The notes under the pieces are model-generated. The model saw only the letters and a list, made by a program, of their open reading frames with translations. It ran no database searches and was not told the origin of the DNA. Made by a program: the position numbers and the translations under genes. Of a DNA stretch of 64,000 bases, positions 47,086 to 56,478 are shown one piece after another. This DNA comes from Psychrobacter immobilis (GTDB taxonomy: Bacteria > Pseudomonadota > Gammaproteobacteria > Pseudomonadales > Moraxellaceae): positions 1 to 64,000 of the forward strand of contig NZ_CAJGZJ010000015.1 of assembly GCF_904846225.1 (NCBI RefSeq). The letters run 5' to 3'. Position 1 is the first letter of the stretch; each line of letters opens with the position of its first letter.

Positions 47086-47932
47086 GATAATACGTGCTCC
47101 TCACCCAATCGAGTATCAAGCCCAGCGCTAGTACTGACCTACTTCAAGGCCGTCTAGCGACAGGCATAACACATACAAAAATACAAAGCGACTGTCATTG
47201 AGCCACTGTATTTAAGTTACTGTTTAGGGTCTGTGCTGGTAATAACCAATTATCAAGCTTATTAACGACGATGTCAGACGTGATCAACTGTAGATATCCG
47301 GTATGCGCGGATAAAAGGCTGGTCGCCTAACGCATCTCCTAACAACGTAAGATCAACGTATTAAATCAATATCATATTCGATAGTTTACTTAATTGATTT
47401 AATAGCTCATTACACGTGGTCAATAATGACGTGACAACTGGCATAAATTATTTACGTACTATACGCTTATCGGTTTTTAAAAGCTAGTTTTTAGCTGTAT
47501 TGAATGGTCACTTTATATTCAAAAAAACGGTATTTTTTTTACTGCGAATTATGATATAGACATGGCTGATATAAACGCCAAATTCATACCTTTCTCTATC
47601 AGCGGTTCATACTTTGCACTATTTAGTGGTTCATAATTTCCACTATCAACGGTTACAGTCACTTTATAAGATTCTCGTCTATCATTTAATGCTCTGATGT
47701 TCGCCGTCAACTCCTCCCCCAAAGCCGCCTTTTTTGCTTTATAATGGCCCACCTAAATTCAATGACTTATTTTTTGTTAAGCAGCCAATTTTACTACTTT
47801 CGATGGATGACTTTTTATTAAAAACGCTCCACGATATCAATTTTCATAATATACGCCGTATTCATTTGTCCATTTTACATATAATGATATGAGCGCCGTC
47901 TTCTTTTTTGCTTTTGTCTTACAGGTCACGTT
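47086..47932. other. Divergent region between nuoA and rep
   Basis: About 850 bp that must hold the nuo and rep promoters, though none is obvious. Two direct repeats of 19 bp (GGTTCATACTTTGCACTAT at 47604-47622 and a 17/19 copy at 47628-47646) lie within a weak minus-strand frame (47549-47752) that I do not accept as a gene. Confidence 0.4.
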
Positions 47933-49966
47933 ATGAGTAAACTCAATCCCAAACAACAAGAAGCCATGCTCTACGTATCCGGTCCACTACTTGTGCTAGC
48001 AGGTGCCGGCTCCGGTAAGACGTCGGTGATTACCCGAAAAATTGCTTATCTGATCGAAGAATGCAACATGCCAGCCGAGCGCATCACCGCGGTGACCTTT
48101 ACCAATAAAGCCGCGCGTGAGATGAAAGCCCGTGTCAGTAAATTACTGCCCAGCGAAAAAATGCGCGGTTTGACGGTATCGACCTTTCACCAATTCGGTT
48201 TACAATTCCTGCGTTATGAGTTGATTCATACGCCGTTAAAGGGCAATTTCTCCATCATGGACAGCGATGACAGTAAGCGCTTGCTGATGGAGCTGATGAT
48301 GCGCGACAACTTGAGCGGCGCTGAAAGTCGCGAACTGGTCGGTAAAGCCATTAAATTCATCTCTGACTGGAAAAACGATCTGATTGAGCCTGATAAGGCC
48401 ATGGAAACTTTAGACGATCCAGAAGATATGATTTTTGCGACTCTTTATGCCTTATATGAGCGCAATCTACGGGCTTACAATGCCGTTGATTTTGATGATT
48501 TGATTGTATTGCCAACCAAAATACTGCGTGAAAACAGAGAGCTGCGCGACAAATGGCAAAATCGTATTCGCTACTTGCTCGTCGATGAGTATCAAGATAC
48601 CAACACCGCCCAGTATGAAATGATTAAATATCTGGTCGGACCACAAGGACGTTTTACCGTGGTTGGTGACGACGATCAGTCTATCTATGCATGGCGTGGC
48701 GCTAAGCCTGAAAACATGGCGCTACTCAAGGAAGATTTCCCGAAGCTAAAAATCGTCATGCTTGAGCAAAATTATCGTTCAACCACCCGCATTTTGACTT
48801 CTGCCAACGCTGTCATTATGAATAACGAGCATTTATTTGAAAAAAAGCTGTGGTCCGATAAAGGTCAAGGCGAAAAAATCCGTATTATTAACTGCCGTAA
48901 TGATGACGATGAATCTGAGCGCGTGGCCAAAGAAATCGTTACCCACAAGCTGCGTTTTGGCAATGAGTGGGAACAGTATGCCGTCCTGTATCGCAGTAAC
49001 TTTCAGGCACGTATGTTAGAAGCGCAATTGCGTCAGCTACAAGTCCCCTATAAATTGTCCGGTGGTCAGTCGTTCTTTGCCCGTAGCGAAATCAAAGACA
49101 TCATGGGCTATCTGCGTTTGATTCTCAACCCAGAAGATGACAGTGCATTTTTGCGCATTATTAACACGCCCAAGCGCGGTATGGGACCAGCAACGCTAGA
49201 AAAATTAGGCTTATTTTCGCAAGAACACAGCATATCATTGCTGGCCTCTTGTACGCATGCGGGTCTCGCTCATGTGTTACCGTCTAAAGCCTATGGCACT
49301 ATAAAAGAGTTTGGTGAATTCATCGAACATTATACCCGTGAGCTGGATCAGCATCCTGATCCTGTGCCTATCGTGCGTCAAATGATTGACGAGACGGGTT
49401 ATATCGACTTTGTCCGTAGCGACGCCAAAACGCCACAACAAGAAAAAAACCGTATTGATAATATCGACATGCTTTATACCAGTATTCAGTCTTTGATTAA
49501 CCGCGCAGAAGAAGACGAAGACCGGACCATCGATACCATCATTCGTAAGCTGGTTTTGCTCGATATGCTTGAGCAGCAGCAAGAAGAAGAGAATACCAAC
49601 AAGGTCAATTTGATGACCTTGCATGCGGCAAAAGGTCTAGAGTTTGATTACGTTTACATCATGGGACTTGAGGAAGAAATGCTGCCACATCGCAACTCTA
49701 TAATGAGCGAGACGGTCGAAGAAGAACGGCGTTTGATGTATGTAGGCATTACCCGTGCTCGCCGTGAGCTGACCTTGACTTTGGCTACCCAACGTCGTGC
49801 TGGCGGGCAAATGCGCGTCACGTCAGAGTCACGGTTTTTAGATGAGCTGCCAGAAGATCATATCGATTGGCCCGCCAAAGCCAAAAAGAAAAAAGCCACC
49901 AAGGATCCAGAAGCAGTCGCTGATGAATATTTGGCCAATATTCGTGCGTTGCTGGGCAAGCGCTAG
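47933..49966 (+). CDS. rep: ATP-dependent DNA helicase Rep
   Basis: A superfamily 1 3'-5' helicase that helps replication forks pass protein blocks. Motif I is LAGAGSGKTSVITRKI, Ia is TFTNKAAREMKARV, II is LLVDEYQDTN, III is VVGDDDQSIYAWRGA, IV is VMLEQNYRSTTRIL, V is LMTLHAAKGLEFDYVYIMG and VI is RRLMYVGITRARREL. The N-terminus LNPKQQEAMLYVSGP points to Rep rather than UvrD. At 677 residues it is the usual length. It is a lone gene. Confidence 0.93.
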   Translation: MSKLNPKQQEAMLYVSGPLLVLAGAGSGKTSVITRKIAYLIEECNMPAERITAVTFTNKAAREMKARVSKLLPSEKMRGLTVSTFHQFGLQFLRYELIHTPLKGNFSIMDSDDSKRLLMELMMRDNLSGAESRELVGKAIKFISDWKNDLIEPDKAMETLDDPEDMIFATLYALYERNLRAYNAVDFDDLIVLPTKILRENRELRDKWQNRIRYLLVDEYQDTNTAQYEMIKYLVGPQGRFTVVGDDDQSIYAWRGAKPENMALLKEDFPKLKIVMLEQNYRSTTRILTSANAVIMNNEHLFEKKLWSDKGQGEKIRIINCRNDDDESERVAKEIVTHKLRFGNEWEQYAVLYRSNFQARMLEAQLRQLQVPYKLSGGQSFFARSEIKDIMGYLRLILNPEDDSAFLRIINTPKRGMGPATLEKLGLFSQEHSISLLASCTHAGLAHVLPSKAYGTIKEFGEFIEHYTRELDQHPDPVPIVRQMIDETGYIDFVRSDAKTPQQEKNRIDNIDMLYTSIQSLINRAEEDEDRTIDTIIRKLVLLDMLEQQQEEENTNKVNLMTLHAAKGLEFDYVYIMGLEEEMLPHRNSIMSETVEEERRLMYVGITRARRELTLTLATQRRAGGQMRVTSESRFLDELPEDHIDWPAKAKKKKATKDPEAVADEYLANIRALLGKR

Positions 49967-50074
49967 ACCAATAAATAATTATATTTTTATCGCCACGATA
50001 CATTGAGCGCTAGACTGTTAGTATGACGTTAACGGTTGGCAAACACCTTATTCACCCACTACTTTGGAACGATT

Positions 50075-51478
50075 ATGCCTGCTCCCACGCCTTCTCCTGA
50101 TCGTCAGCCCACCTTGCAGGCAGATTATAATCCGTTAGAATATAGTGCCGAATATAAGCTGTTATATCTACAAGAGCTGGTAGCTAAAGACGCGCATAGC
50201 GACATCGCTGAGTTCTTAGTCAAACAGTCAGAGTATGAGATTGCCAACCTACTCGAATCCTTCCCGACCCAAGCACGACGTATCATCTGGGAACAAGTTC
50301 CTGATAACTTAAAAGGTGAAGTGCTCGCTGAGCTTGATGTCGATACACGCCAGCCTTTGATGGAAAATATCTCCTCAAAAGAGATATCACTTTTTACCCA
50401 AGACCTTGATGCGCAAGATATTTCTGAGATTTTAGATACCGTTACTGAGAGCGTGCGTACCTCGGTCATGGCGACTCTAGATGAAGATATTAGGATTCAG
50501 GTTAATAAGCTCGATACCTATGCTGACTGGGAAGTTGGCAGCTATATGGATCCAGATATTATCCAAGTAAGGGACGATATTAGTCTGGCGCAAGTACAGT
50601 ACTGGCTACGCGAAAACGATGATTTACTTGATGACCAAAGCCAAGAGCTACTGGTCGTCGATCAAAGCCAGCAGTTACTTGGACTACTCAGTCTGGTAGA
50701 TTTGATTAAGCACAATCAAAACACTCTGGTCTCAGCGCTGATTGATAATGCTATTACCATTAATGACCGCTTAGATATTCAAGATGCTGCTGCGATTTTT
50801 CGTTCAGAAGACATTCGTTTTGCGCCCGTCATTAATAGTCATGGTGAGCTTGTCGGTCAATTGAATGGTGAAGACATCATGGAAATTATCCAAGATGATG
50901 TCGATAGCACCATGAAAAACCTCGCGGGTGTCAGTCAAGACGAGGAGCTGTTTGCTCCTATTTTAACCAGCGCCAAAAGCCGTAGCGTTTGGCTGGGCAT
51001 TAACTTGTGTACCGCGCTTTTGGCGGCAGCGGTGATTGGACAGTTCGAGGAAGTATTGGCACAGGTGGTGGCACTGGCGATTCTCATGCCGGTGGTTGCC
51101 AGTATGGGCGGTATCGCTGGCTCACAAACGCTTACCGTTGTCATTCGCGGTATGGCGATGGGTCAAATTGGTGGTTCTAACCGTGTATGGCTACTCAATA
51201 AAGAGCTGTGGGTTGGTGCGATAAACGGTATCATATGGGCGATAATCATGGCGTTTATCGCGCAATTGTGGTTTCATGACATTAAAATTAGCGCGGTGAT
51301 TGGTTTTGCTATCGCCATTAACATGACTGCGGCCAATGTATCAGGAATCAGCATTCCATTAGCATTGAAGCGCATGAATATCGATCCTGCGCTATCAGCC
51401 TCGGTTATTCTAACCACCGTGACGGATATTGTGGGCTTCATGTCGTTCTTAGGCTTAGCCAGTGTGCTGATACTTTAG
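50075..51478 (+). CDS. mgtE: Magnesium transporter MgtE
   Basis: A magnesium channel or transporter with a cytosolic sensor. It has an N-terminal helical MgtE_N domain (about 20-120), two CBS domains (about 135-260, with VGSYMDPDIIQVRDDISLAQV and INDRLDIQDAAAIFRSED), and five C-terminal membrane segments containing LAILMPVVASMGGIAGSQTLTVVIRGMAMGQI. The ATG at 50075 is chosen as the start, with GGAAC eight bases before it; the frame opens at a TTG at 50036 without a ribosome site. Confidence 0.93.
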   Translation: MPAPTPSPDRQPTLQADYNPLEYSAEYKLLYLQELVAKDAHSDIAEFLVKQSEYEIANLLESFPTQARRIIWEQVPDNLKGEVLAELDVDTRQPLMENISSKEISLFTQDLDAQDISEILDTVTESVRTSVMATLDEDIRIQVNKLDTYADWEVGSYMDPDIIQVRDDISLAQVQYWLRENDDLLDDQSQELLVVDQSQQLLGLLSLVDLIKHNQNTLVSALIDNAITINDRLDIQDAAAIFRSEDIRFAPVINSHGELVGQLNGEDIMEIIQDDVDSTMKNLAGVSQDEELFAPILTSAKSRSVWLGINLCTALLAAAVIGQFEEVLAQVVALAILMPVVASMGGIAGSQTLTVVIRGMAMGQIGGSNRVWLLNKELWVGAINGIIWAIIMAFIAQLWFHDIKISAVIGFAIAINMTAANVSGISIPLALKRMNIDPALSASVILTTVTDIVGFMSFLGLASVLIL

Positions 51479-51659
51479 TGCTGACGCTTTAGTGCTGATA
51501 TTTCAGCTACAGTCTATTATTTGCTTTTACGTCAAAGGCATTATTATGTCTATTTGAAAATCTGCAGTGTTAAAAAGTTAAAATATTTACCATTAAATTT
51601 ATTCTATTTATAAAATATCCAATCAACTTAAATTAAAAAAATCGTTAAGTGAGTGCGTT

Positions 51660-52124
51660 ATGCAAGCTGTACAAGTTAAAGTCTTAAACTCTAAAATCAC
51701 CGAAGACAAAGCATTTTCTCTTCCTACTCGTGCCACTGATGGCAGTGCTGGCATTGATTTACGTGCTTGTATCGATGAGCCTTTGACGATTAAAGCGGGT
51801 GCAACGCATTTAATAGGGACAGGTCTTGCTGTTTATATTCAAAACCCTAATTATGCCGGAATGATTTTGCCGCGCTCAGGTCTGGGTCACAAGCACGGTA
51901 TCGTCTTGGGTAACTTGGTCGGACTGATTGATGCCGATTATCAAGGTGAGCTGATGGTCAGTATCTGGAATCGTAGCAATGAAGACTTTGTCCTCAATCC
52001 AGCAGAACGTATGGCGCAGTATGTCGTCGTACCCGTTGCCCGTCCTGAGTTTGAAGTTGTCGCAGAATTTAGTGACGAGAGTATCCGCGGTGCTGGCGGT
52101 TTTGGACATTCAGGTCGTCAGTAA
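51660..52124 (+). CDS. dut: dUTP diphosphatase
   Basis: A trimeric enzyme that hydrolyses dUTP to dUMP, which feeds dTMP synthesis and keeps uracil out of DNA. The five family motifs are seen: [53 protein letters not shown], and [12 protein letters not shown] at the end. At 154 residues it is the usual length. The order dut-algC-argB is shared with pseudomonads. Confidence 0.96.
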   Translation: MQAVQVKVLNSKITEDKAFSLPTRATDGSAGIDLRACIDEPLTIKAGATHLIGTGLAVYIQNPNYAGMILPRSGLGHKHGIVLGNLVGLIDADYQGELMVSIWNRSNEDFVLNPAERMAQYVVVPVARPEFEVVAEFSDESIRGAGGFGHSGRQ

Positions 52125-52165
52125 TCGTCATTGAATTTTTATTTACCCTAAATTGCATAAATAAT

Positions 52166-52271
52166 ATAGTTGGTTCAATGTAATTTGGATAAAAGGAAGC
52201 CGAGCGAAAGTACTACAAATAGTAGACTAAGCAAGGCTGACACCGTATCCAATTTATATAGGATTGACTAT
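52166..52271 (+). repeat. Intergenic repeat family A, copy 2
   Basis: About 106 bp between dut and the AlgC-like gene. The ends ATAGTTGGTTCAATGTAATT and ATTTATATAGGATTGACTAT are imperfect inverted repeats (about 19 of 26). The reverse complement matches 436-543, and the centre AAAAGGAAGCCGAGCG matches 26676-26760. Confidence 0.65.
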
Positions 52272-52349
52272 AGTCAGCGATTTATTTTTTATTAACTATT
52301 ACACTATTAATCACTTTAACATTAGCCACGATAATAAGGATAGTAAGCG

Positions 52350-54116
52350 ATGCCGTCTTTTGCTACGCAGCAATTCTTATTTCGTGCTTATGATATTCGC
52401 GGGTCACGCCAGCATTTTACTCCTGATTTTATAGACGCGTTGGGCAGTGCTTTCGCTCACCTTTATAATACCACTCCTTATTATCCAAAAGATATTCCTT
52501 CAAAAAACAGCCCATTTACGCAAAACATCGACTCTGAAAACACCATTATCGTCATCGGCTATGATGTGCGCTTGGGTAGTGATATTATCGCTAAAAGACT
52601 GGCTGAAATATTGACTGAGCAGGGCTTACAAGTTATTCAGCTGAACCTAGTAACCACTCCAATGATGGTTTTTTGGGCAGAGCAATATCAGGGTCATGGT
52701 ATTATCGTGACGGCCAGTCATTCGGCTAAAGACATTTTGGGTATCAAGTGGTTAGTAAATCACCAATCTCCTAGCGACGCCGACATTCAAGTACTGTATC
52801 AGCACCTGATCAATAACACGGCTCAACATCAAAGCGACCTTCCAAAAGATATTATCAATCAGTATCAGCCGTTATCTGCACTTAACAAGTCTGTTGCTGG
52901 TAAGCAGACCATATTATCTGATGAGCAAGTTGCAACGACTTATATTGAGGCTATTACCCAGGTATTTGAGCAAATCCATCCAGTCAAGCAGCAGAAGACT
53001 AAAGATAATCACCGATCATCTGACAAACTTGATTTGACAGTAGTGATTGATTGTATGCATGGGGCGACTAGCAACATCGCCCAGCGTTTATTTGACTGTT
53101 TTTGTCAACGGGTCATTATGCTCAACGACACACCAGACGGCGATTTTCCCTTTGGTAATCCTGATCCGACTGAACCTCATCGTCTCATGCAATTACAGCA
53201 GCATGTTCTTGCGCATCAAGCAGACATTGGTATCGCTTTTGATGGCGATGGAGACCGTTTGATGGTCGTTGACAATGACGGTAAGGTAGTCGTGCCTGAT
53301 CATTTACTCTATCTATTGGCAAAAGTGGCACTGGCTGAATATCCTGAATCTTTGCCTGATTCATTATTAACATCGCAAGTTCTCTTTGATATTAAATGCT
53401 CTCATCATTTACCAAAGCTTCTGTCTGAGCTTGGCACATTGCCCGTGCTAAGTAAAACGGGTAGCAGCCTTATGCGCCAACAAATGCAGCACTCAGGCAG
53501 TCAAATTGTCTTCGCTGGCGAGTTATCAGGACATTTTATATTTAACGATAGCCGCTTTATTATTTATGATGATGCTATGTATGCGGCACTACGATTGTTG
53601 CATTGGTTATCAACGGCTGGCAAACTCGGTGGTAAAAAAGCTCTAACAGATATTACTCAATATTTACCTGCGATGGTTAGTACCGCCGACCACTACCTAC
53701 CAATGCCGCGGTCTGAACACGTAGAGGGTTCAATCGTCGATCAGTTGGCTAGGCTTTGTCTGTATTTACGCCAGCTTGTAGAAGTGACTGCAGAAGACGA
53801 TTTTGACCATAATCTACTGAATACCTGCTCGCCATCGCTTTGTCATTGTTCGATGGACAAACAACATATGACGCTTGAGCAAGCCAGATATCTATTGCCA
53901 GTTGGGACCACACTGAGCTGCATCGATGGCGTACGTTTGGATTTTGCTCACGGTTTTGGTGTATTGCGTCAATCAAATACTAGCTACAAATTAACCGCGC
54001 GCTTTGCGGGCGACAGCTTGGATGACCTTAAAGATATTCAAACAAAATTCGCAGATTTATGCCGTCCTTTTGATAAAAAACTGGCCGTACAAATTGCTGC
54101 TCTCCCTGCTGAGTAG
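52350..54116 (+). CDS. algC: Phosphomannomutase/phosphoglucomutase (AlgC-like) with altered serine loop
   Basis: An alpha-D-phosphohexomutase that makes sugar 1-phosphates for surface polysaccharides and LPS. The opening FRAYDIRGS, the catalytic serine loop TASHSAKDILGIKW, the metal loop IAFDGDGDRLMVVD, and GELSGHFIFND are seen in order. The serine loop is unusual: the family norm is (T/G)SHNPxxYNGxK. At 588 residues it is about 120 longer than AlgC, with extra stretches near 50-65, 165-230 and 480-500. TAAGGA precedes the ATG. The dut-algC-argB order supports the gene name. Confidence 0.85.
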   Translation: MPSFATQQFLFRAYDIRGSRQHFTPDFIDALGSAFAHLYNTTPYYPKDIPSKNSPFTQNIDSENTIIVIGYDVRLGSDIIAKRLAEILTEQGLQVIQLNLVTTPMMVFWAEQYQGHGIIVTASHSAKDILGIKWLVNHQSPSDADIQVLYQHLINNTAQHQSDLPKDIINQYQPLSALNKSVAGKQTILSDEQVATTYIEAITQVFEQIHPVKQQKTKDNHRSSDKLDLTVVIDCMHGATSNIAQRLFDCFCQRVIMLNDTPDGDFPFGNPDPTEPHRLMQLQQHVLAHQADIGIAFDGDGDRLMVVDNDGKVVVPDHLLYLLAKVALAEYPESLPDSLLTSQVLFDIKCSHHLPKLLSELGTLPVLSKTGSSLMRQQMQHSGSQIVFAGELSGHFIFNDSRFIIYDDAMYAALRLLHWLSTAGKLGGKKALTDITQYLPAMVSTADHYLPMPRSEHVEGSIVDQLARLCLYLRQLVEVTAEDDFDHNLLNTCSPSLCHCSMDKQHMTLEQARYLLPVGTTLSCIDGVRLDFAHGFGVLRQSNTSYKLTARFAGDSLDDLKDIQTKFADLCRPFDKKLAVQIAALPAE

Positions 54117-54228
54117 GCGTATCACACTAACGGTTGTTTCATTAATAGTGACACATTGATAGCGACATGTTAATTATTAGACCACAATGCTGCCAAAAAT
54201 AAATCACCCCTTTAAAATTGTACTGTAG

Positions 54229-55146
<918 letters not shown>

Positions 55147-55170
55147 CAGTTGCATTAATGGGAGTACACA

Positions 55171-55404
55171 ATGGCATTATGGCTATGGTGTCTACTGTTT
55201 ATTTTAGAAAGCCTGTATTGCTGGTGGATTATTGGCTATGGTGGCGCAAAATGGGTGGAAGGATGGAAATCATTTTTTCTTATTGACTGGTTTGCGCTAG
55301 ATTGGAATGCAGAACAAATTCGTCTGTATATACTTATTATCTGGCTTGCCAGTGTGATTTGGTTTGTTTTAGGCATGATAAACCCCGAGCTTAGACTGTT
55401 CTAA
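55171..55404 (+). CDS. Small tryptophan-rich membrane protein
   Basis: A 77-residue protein with two hydrophobic segments (about 3-22 and 50-69) and ten tryptophans. No known family is recognised. GGGAG lies six bases before the ATG, and the gene starts 24 bp after argB, so it is probably co-transcribed. A terminator begins inside its last codons. The function is unknown. Confidence 0.65.
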   Translation: MALWLWCLLFILESLYCWWIIGYGGAKWVEGWKSFFLIDWFALDWNAEQIRLYILIIWLASVIWFVLGMINPELRLF

Positions 55405-55418
55405 ACTCGGGTTTTTTT
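55384..55418. terminator. Rho-independent terminator
   Basis: CCCGAGCTTAG (55384-55394) pairs with CTAAACTCGGG (55401-55411) with one mismatch, and seven T residues follow. It ends the argB unit on the plus strand and overlaps the last codons of the 77-residue protein gene. Confidence 0.85.
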
Positions 55419-55436
55419 ACGATTTCCTTAAAGAGT

Positions 55437-55796
55437 TTAGTAAGCACAAAACTCTATCGAGCTGTAGCTGCTATTGCCGTACACTTTCATACGGTGATTG
55501 CCTTTACTCTCAGTGGTGTAAGAAGTTTCGTTCTCGTAACGTTCACCATTTAGTCGTCCACTGGGCCCTGATACATAGGCCACGTTTATTTGGTCATCGC
55601 CCACGTTGCGAATGACTAGATTCTGATCTGGCGTGAGCCATAAGCGAAATTCTTTGCCGTTTTTGATATTACCGGCAAAACTGCCGCAATAACTGTTTTT
55701 TGCAAACGTTATCTTGGTAGATGAGTCAGCTGCTTGCACGCTTGTGACCATTAAAGGAGCGACTGCAAGGGTAGCCATTATTAATAATTTTTTCAT
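55437..55796 (-). CDS. Small secreted protein of unknown function
   Basis: A 119-residue protein with a clear signal peptide (MKKLLIMATLAVAPLMVTSVQA, cleavage after about residue 22). The mature part contains two cysteines (NSYCGSFAG and the terminal IEFCAY), likely a disulfide. The ATG at 55796 is chosen because GAGGATAAG lies just before it; the frame opens nine codons earlier but without a signal-like head. Family unknown. Confidence 0.75.
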   Translation of the reverse strand: MKKLLIMATLAVAPLMVTSVQAADSSTKITFAKNSYCGSFAGNIKNGKEFRLWLTPDQNLVIRNVGDDQINVAYVSGPSGRLNGERYENETSYTTESKGNHRMKVYGNSSYSSIEFCAY

Positions 55797-55903
55797 CGTC
55801 TTATCCTCGTCATTGAATATCATTCACAACTGAACTTAATTCCAATAAAAACAGCATAAGTGATAATGAATAAAAGTGACAGCATATTTATGAAAATTTT
55901 TAT

Positions 55904-56281
55904 TTACTGAAATGTTGTATCAAACACCCCTTCATCATAACCACATAAAAGTAGAGATTGACCCTGATTTTTATCTTCAAGCTGACCTTCTATAATCGGA
56001 CGCTTAATCATGCTGGTATTTCCTACTAGTAAATCAATTGCGCTATCCACACTAGCATCAGCCGCTTGTTTCTGACTGTCATCTAATTTGCGCCACGTCG
56101 TCCCGCGTTTGTTCAGTACTTTATCGATACCCAGCTCGTCTACCCAATGCTGGACTGTTTCTTTATCGATGCCTTGTTTTTTATAGTCATGAAAATCATA
56201 GTTAATGCCTACCTCATCCAGCTTAGTAAAGGCCTTTTTCATCGTGCTACAAGATTTGATACCGTAAATAGTGATGGTCAT
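55904..56281 (-). CDS. ArsC/Spx/YffB-type thioredoxin-fold protein
   Basis: A 125-residue protein related to arsenate reductase ArsC and Spx. MTITIYGIKSCSTMKKAFTKLDE carries the single active-site cysteine in the YGI(K/N)xCxTxKKA pattern typical of YffB. NKRGTTWRKLDDSQK and SMIKRPIIEGQ are the other conserved parts. The redox partner is unknown; the YffB group is thought to use glutathione and is not a true arsenate reductase. The ATG at 56281 matches the family start; the frame extends upstream without support. Confidence 0.85.
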   Translation of the reverse strand: MTITIYGIKSCSTMKKAFTKLDEVGINYDFHDYKKQGIDKETVQHWVDELGIDKVLNKRGTTWRKLDDSQKQAADASVDSAIDLLVGNTSMIKRPIIEGQLEDKNQGQSLLLCGYDEGVFDTTFQ

Positions 56282-56478
56282 AATAGTTTCTCGTGAATTA
56301 TCATTAATTGTTCCATTATACCTAAGGCTGACTATATATAGAGAATACATGACTTTTAATCCACAAATCCAATTAGCAAATACATCATATCGTCGCAATT
56401 TTTGCCAAATTACGCTATGCTATGGCATTGTCAAATTCCACCTATTTTTTATCTGTATTAACCAATTTCGAGCCGACT

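Noticed and set aside
47549..47752. Minus-strand frame of 67 codons upstream of nuoA
   Set aside because: It starts with GTG without a ribosome site and its repeated NYEPL/KYEPL segment simply reflects the 19-bp direct DNA repeats.
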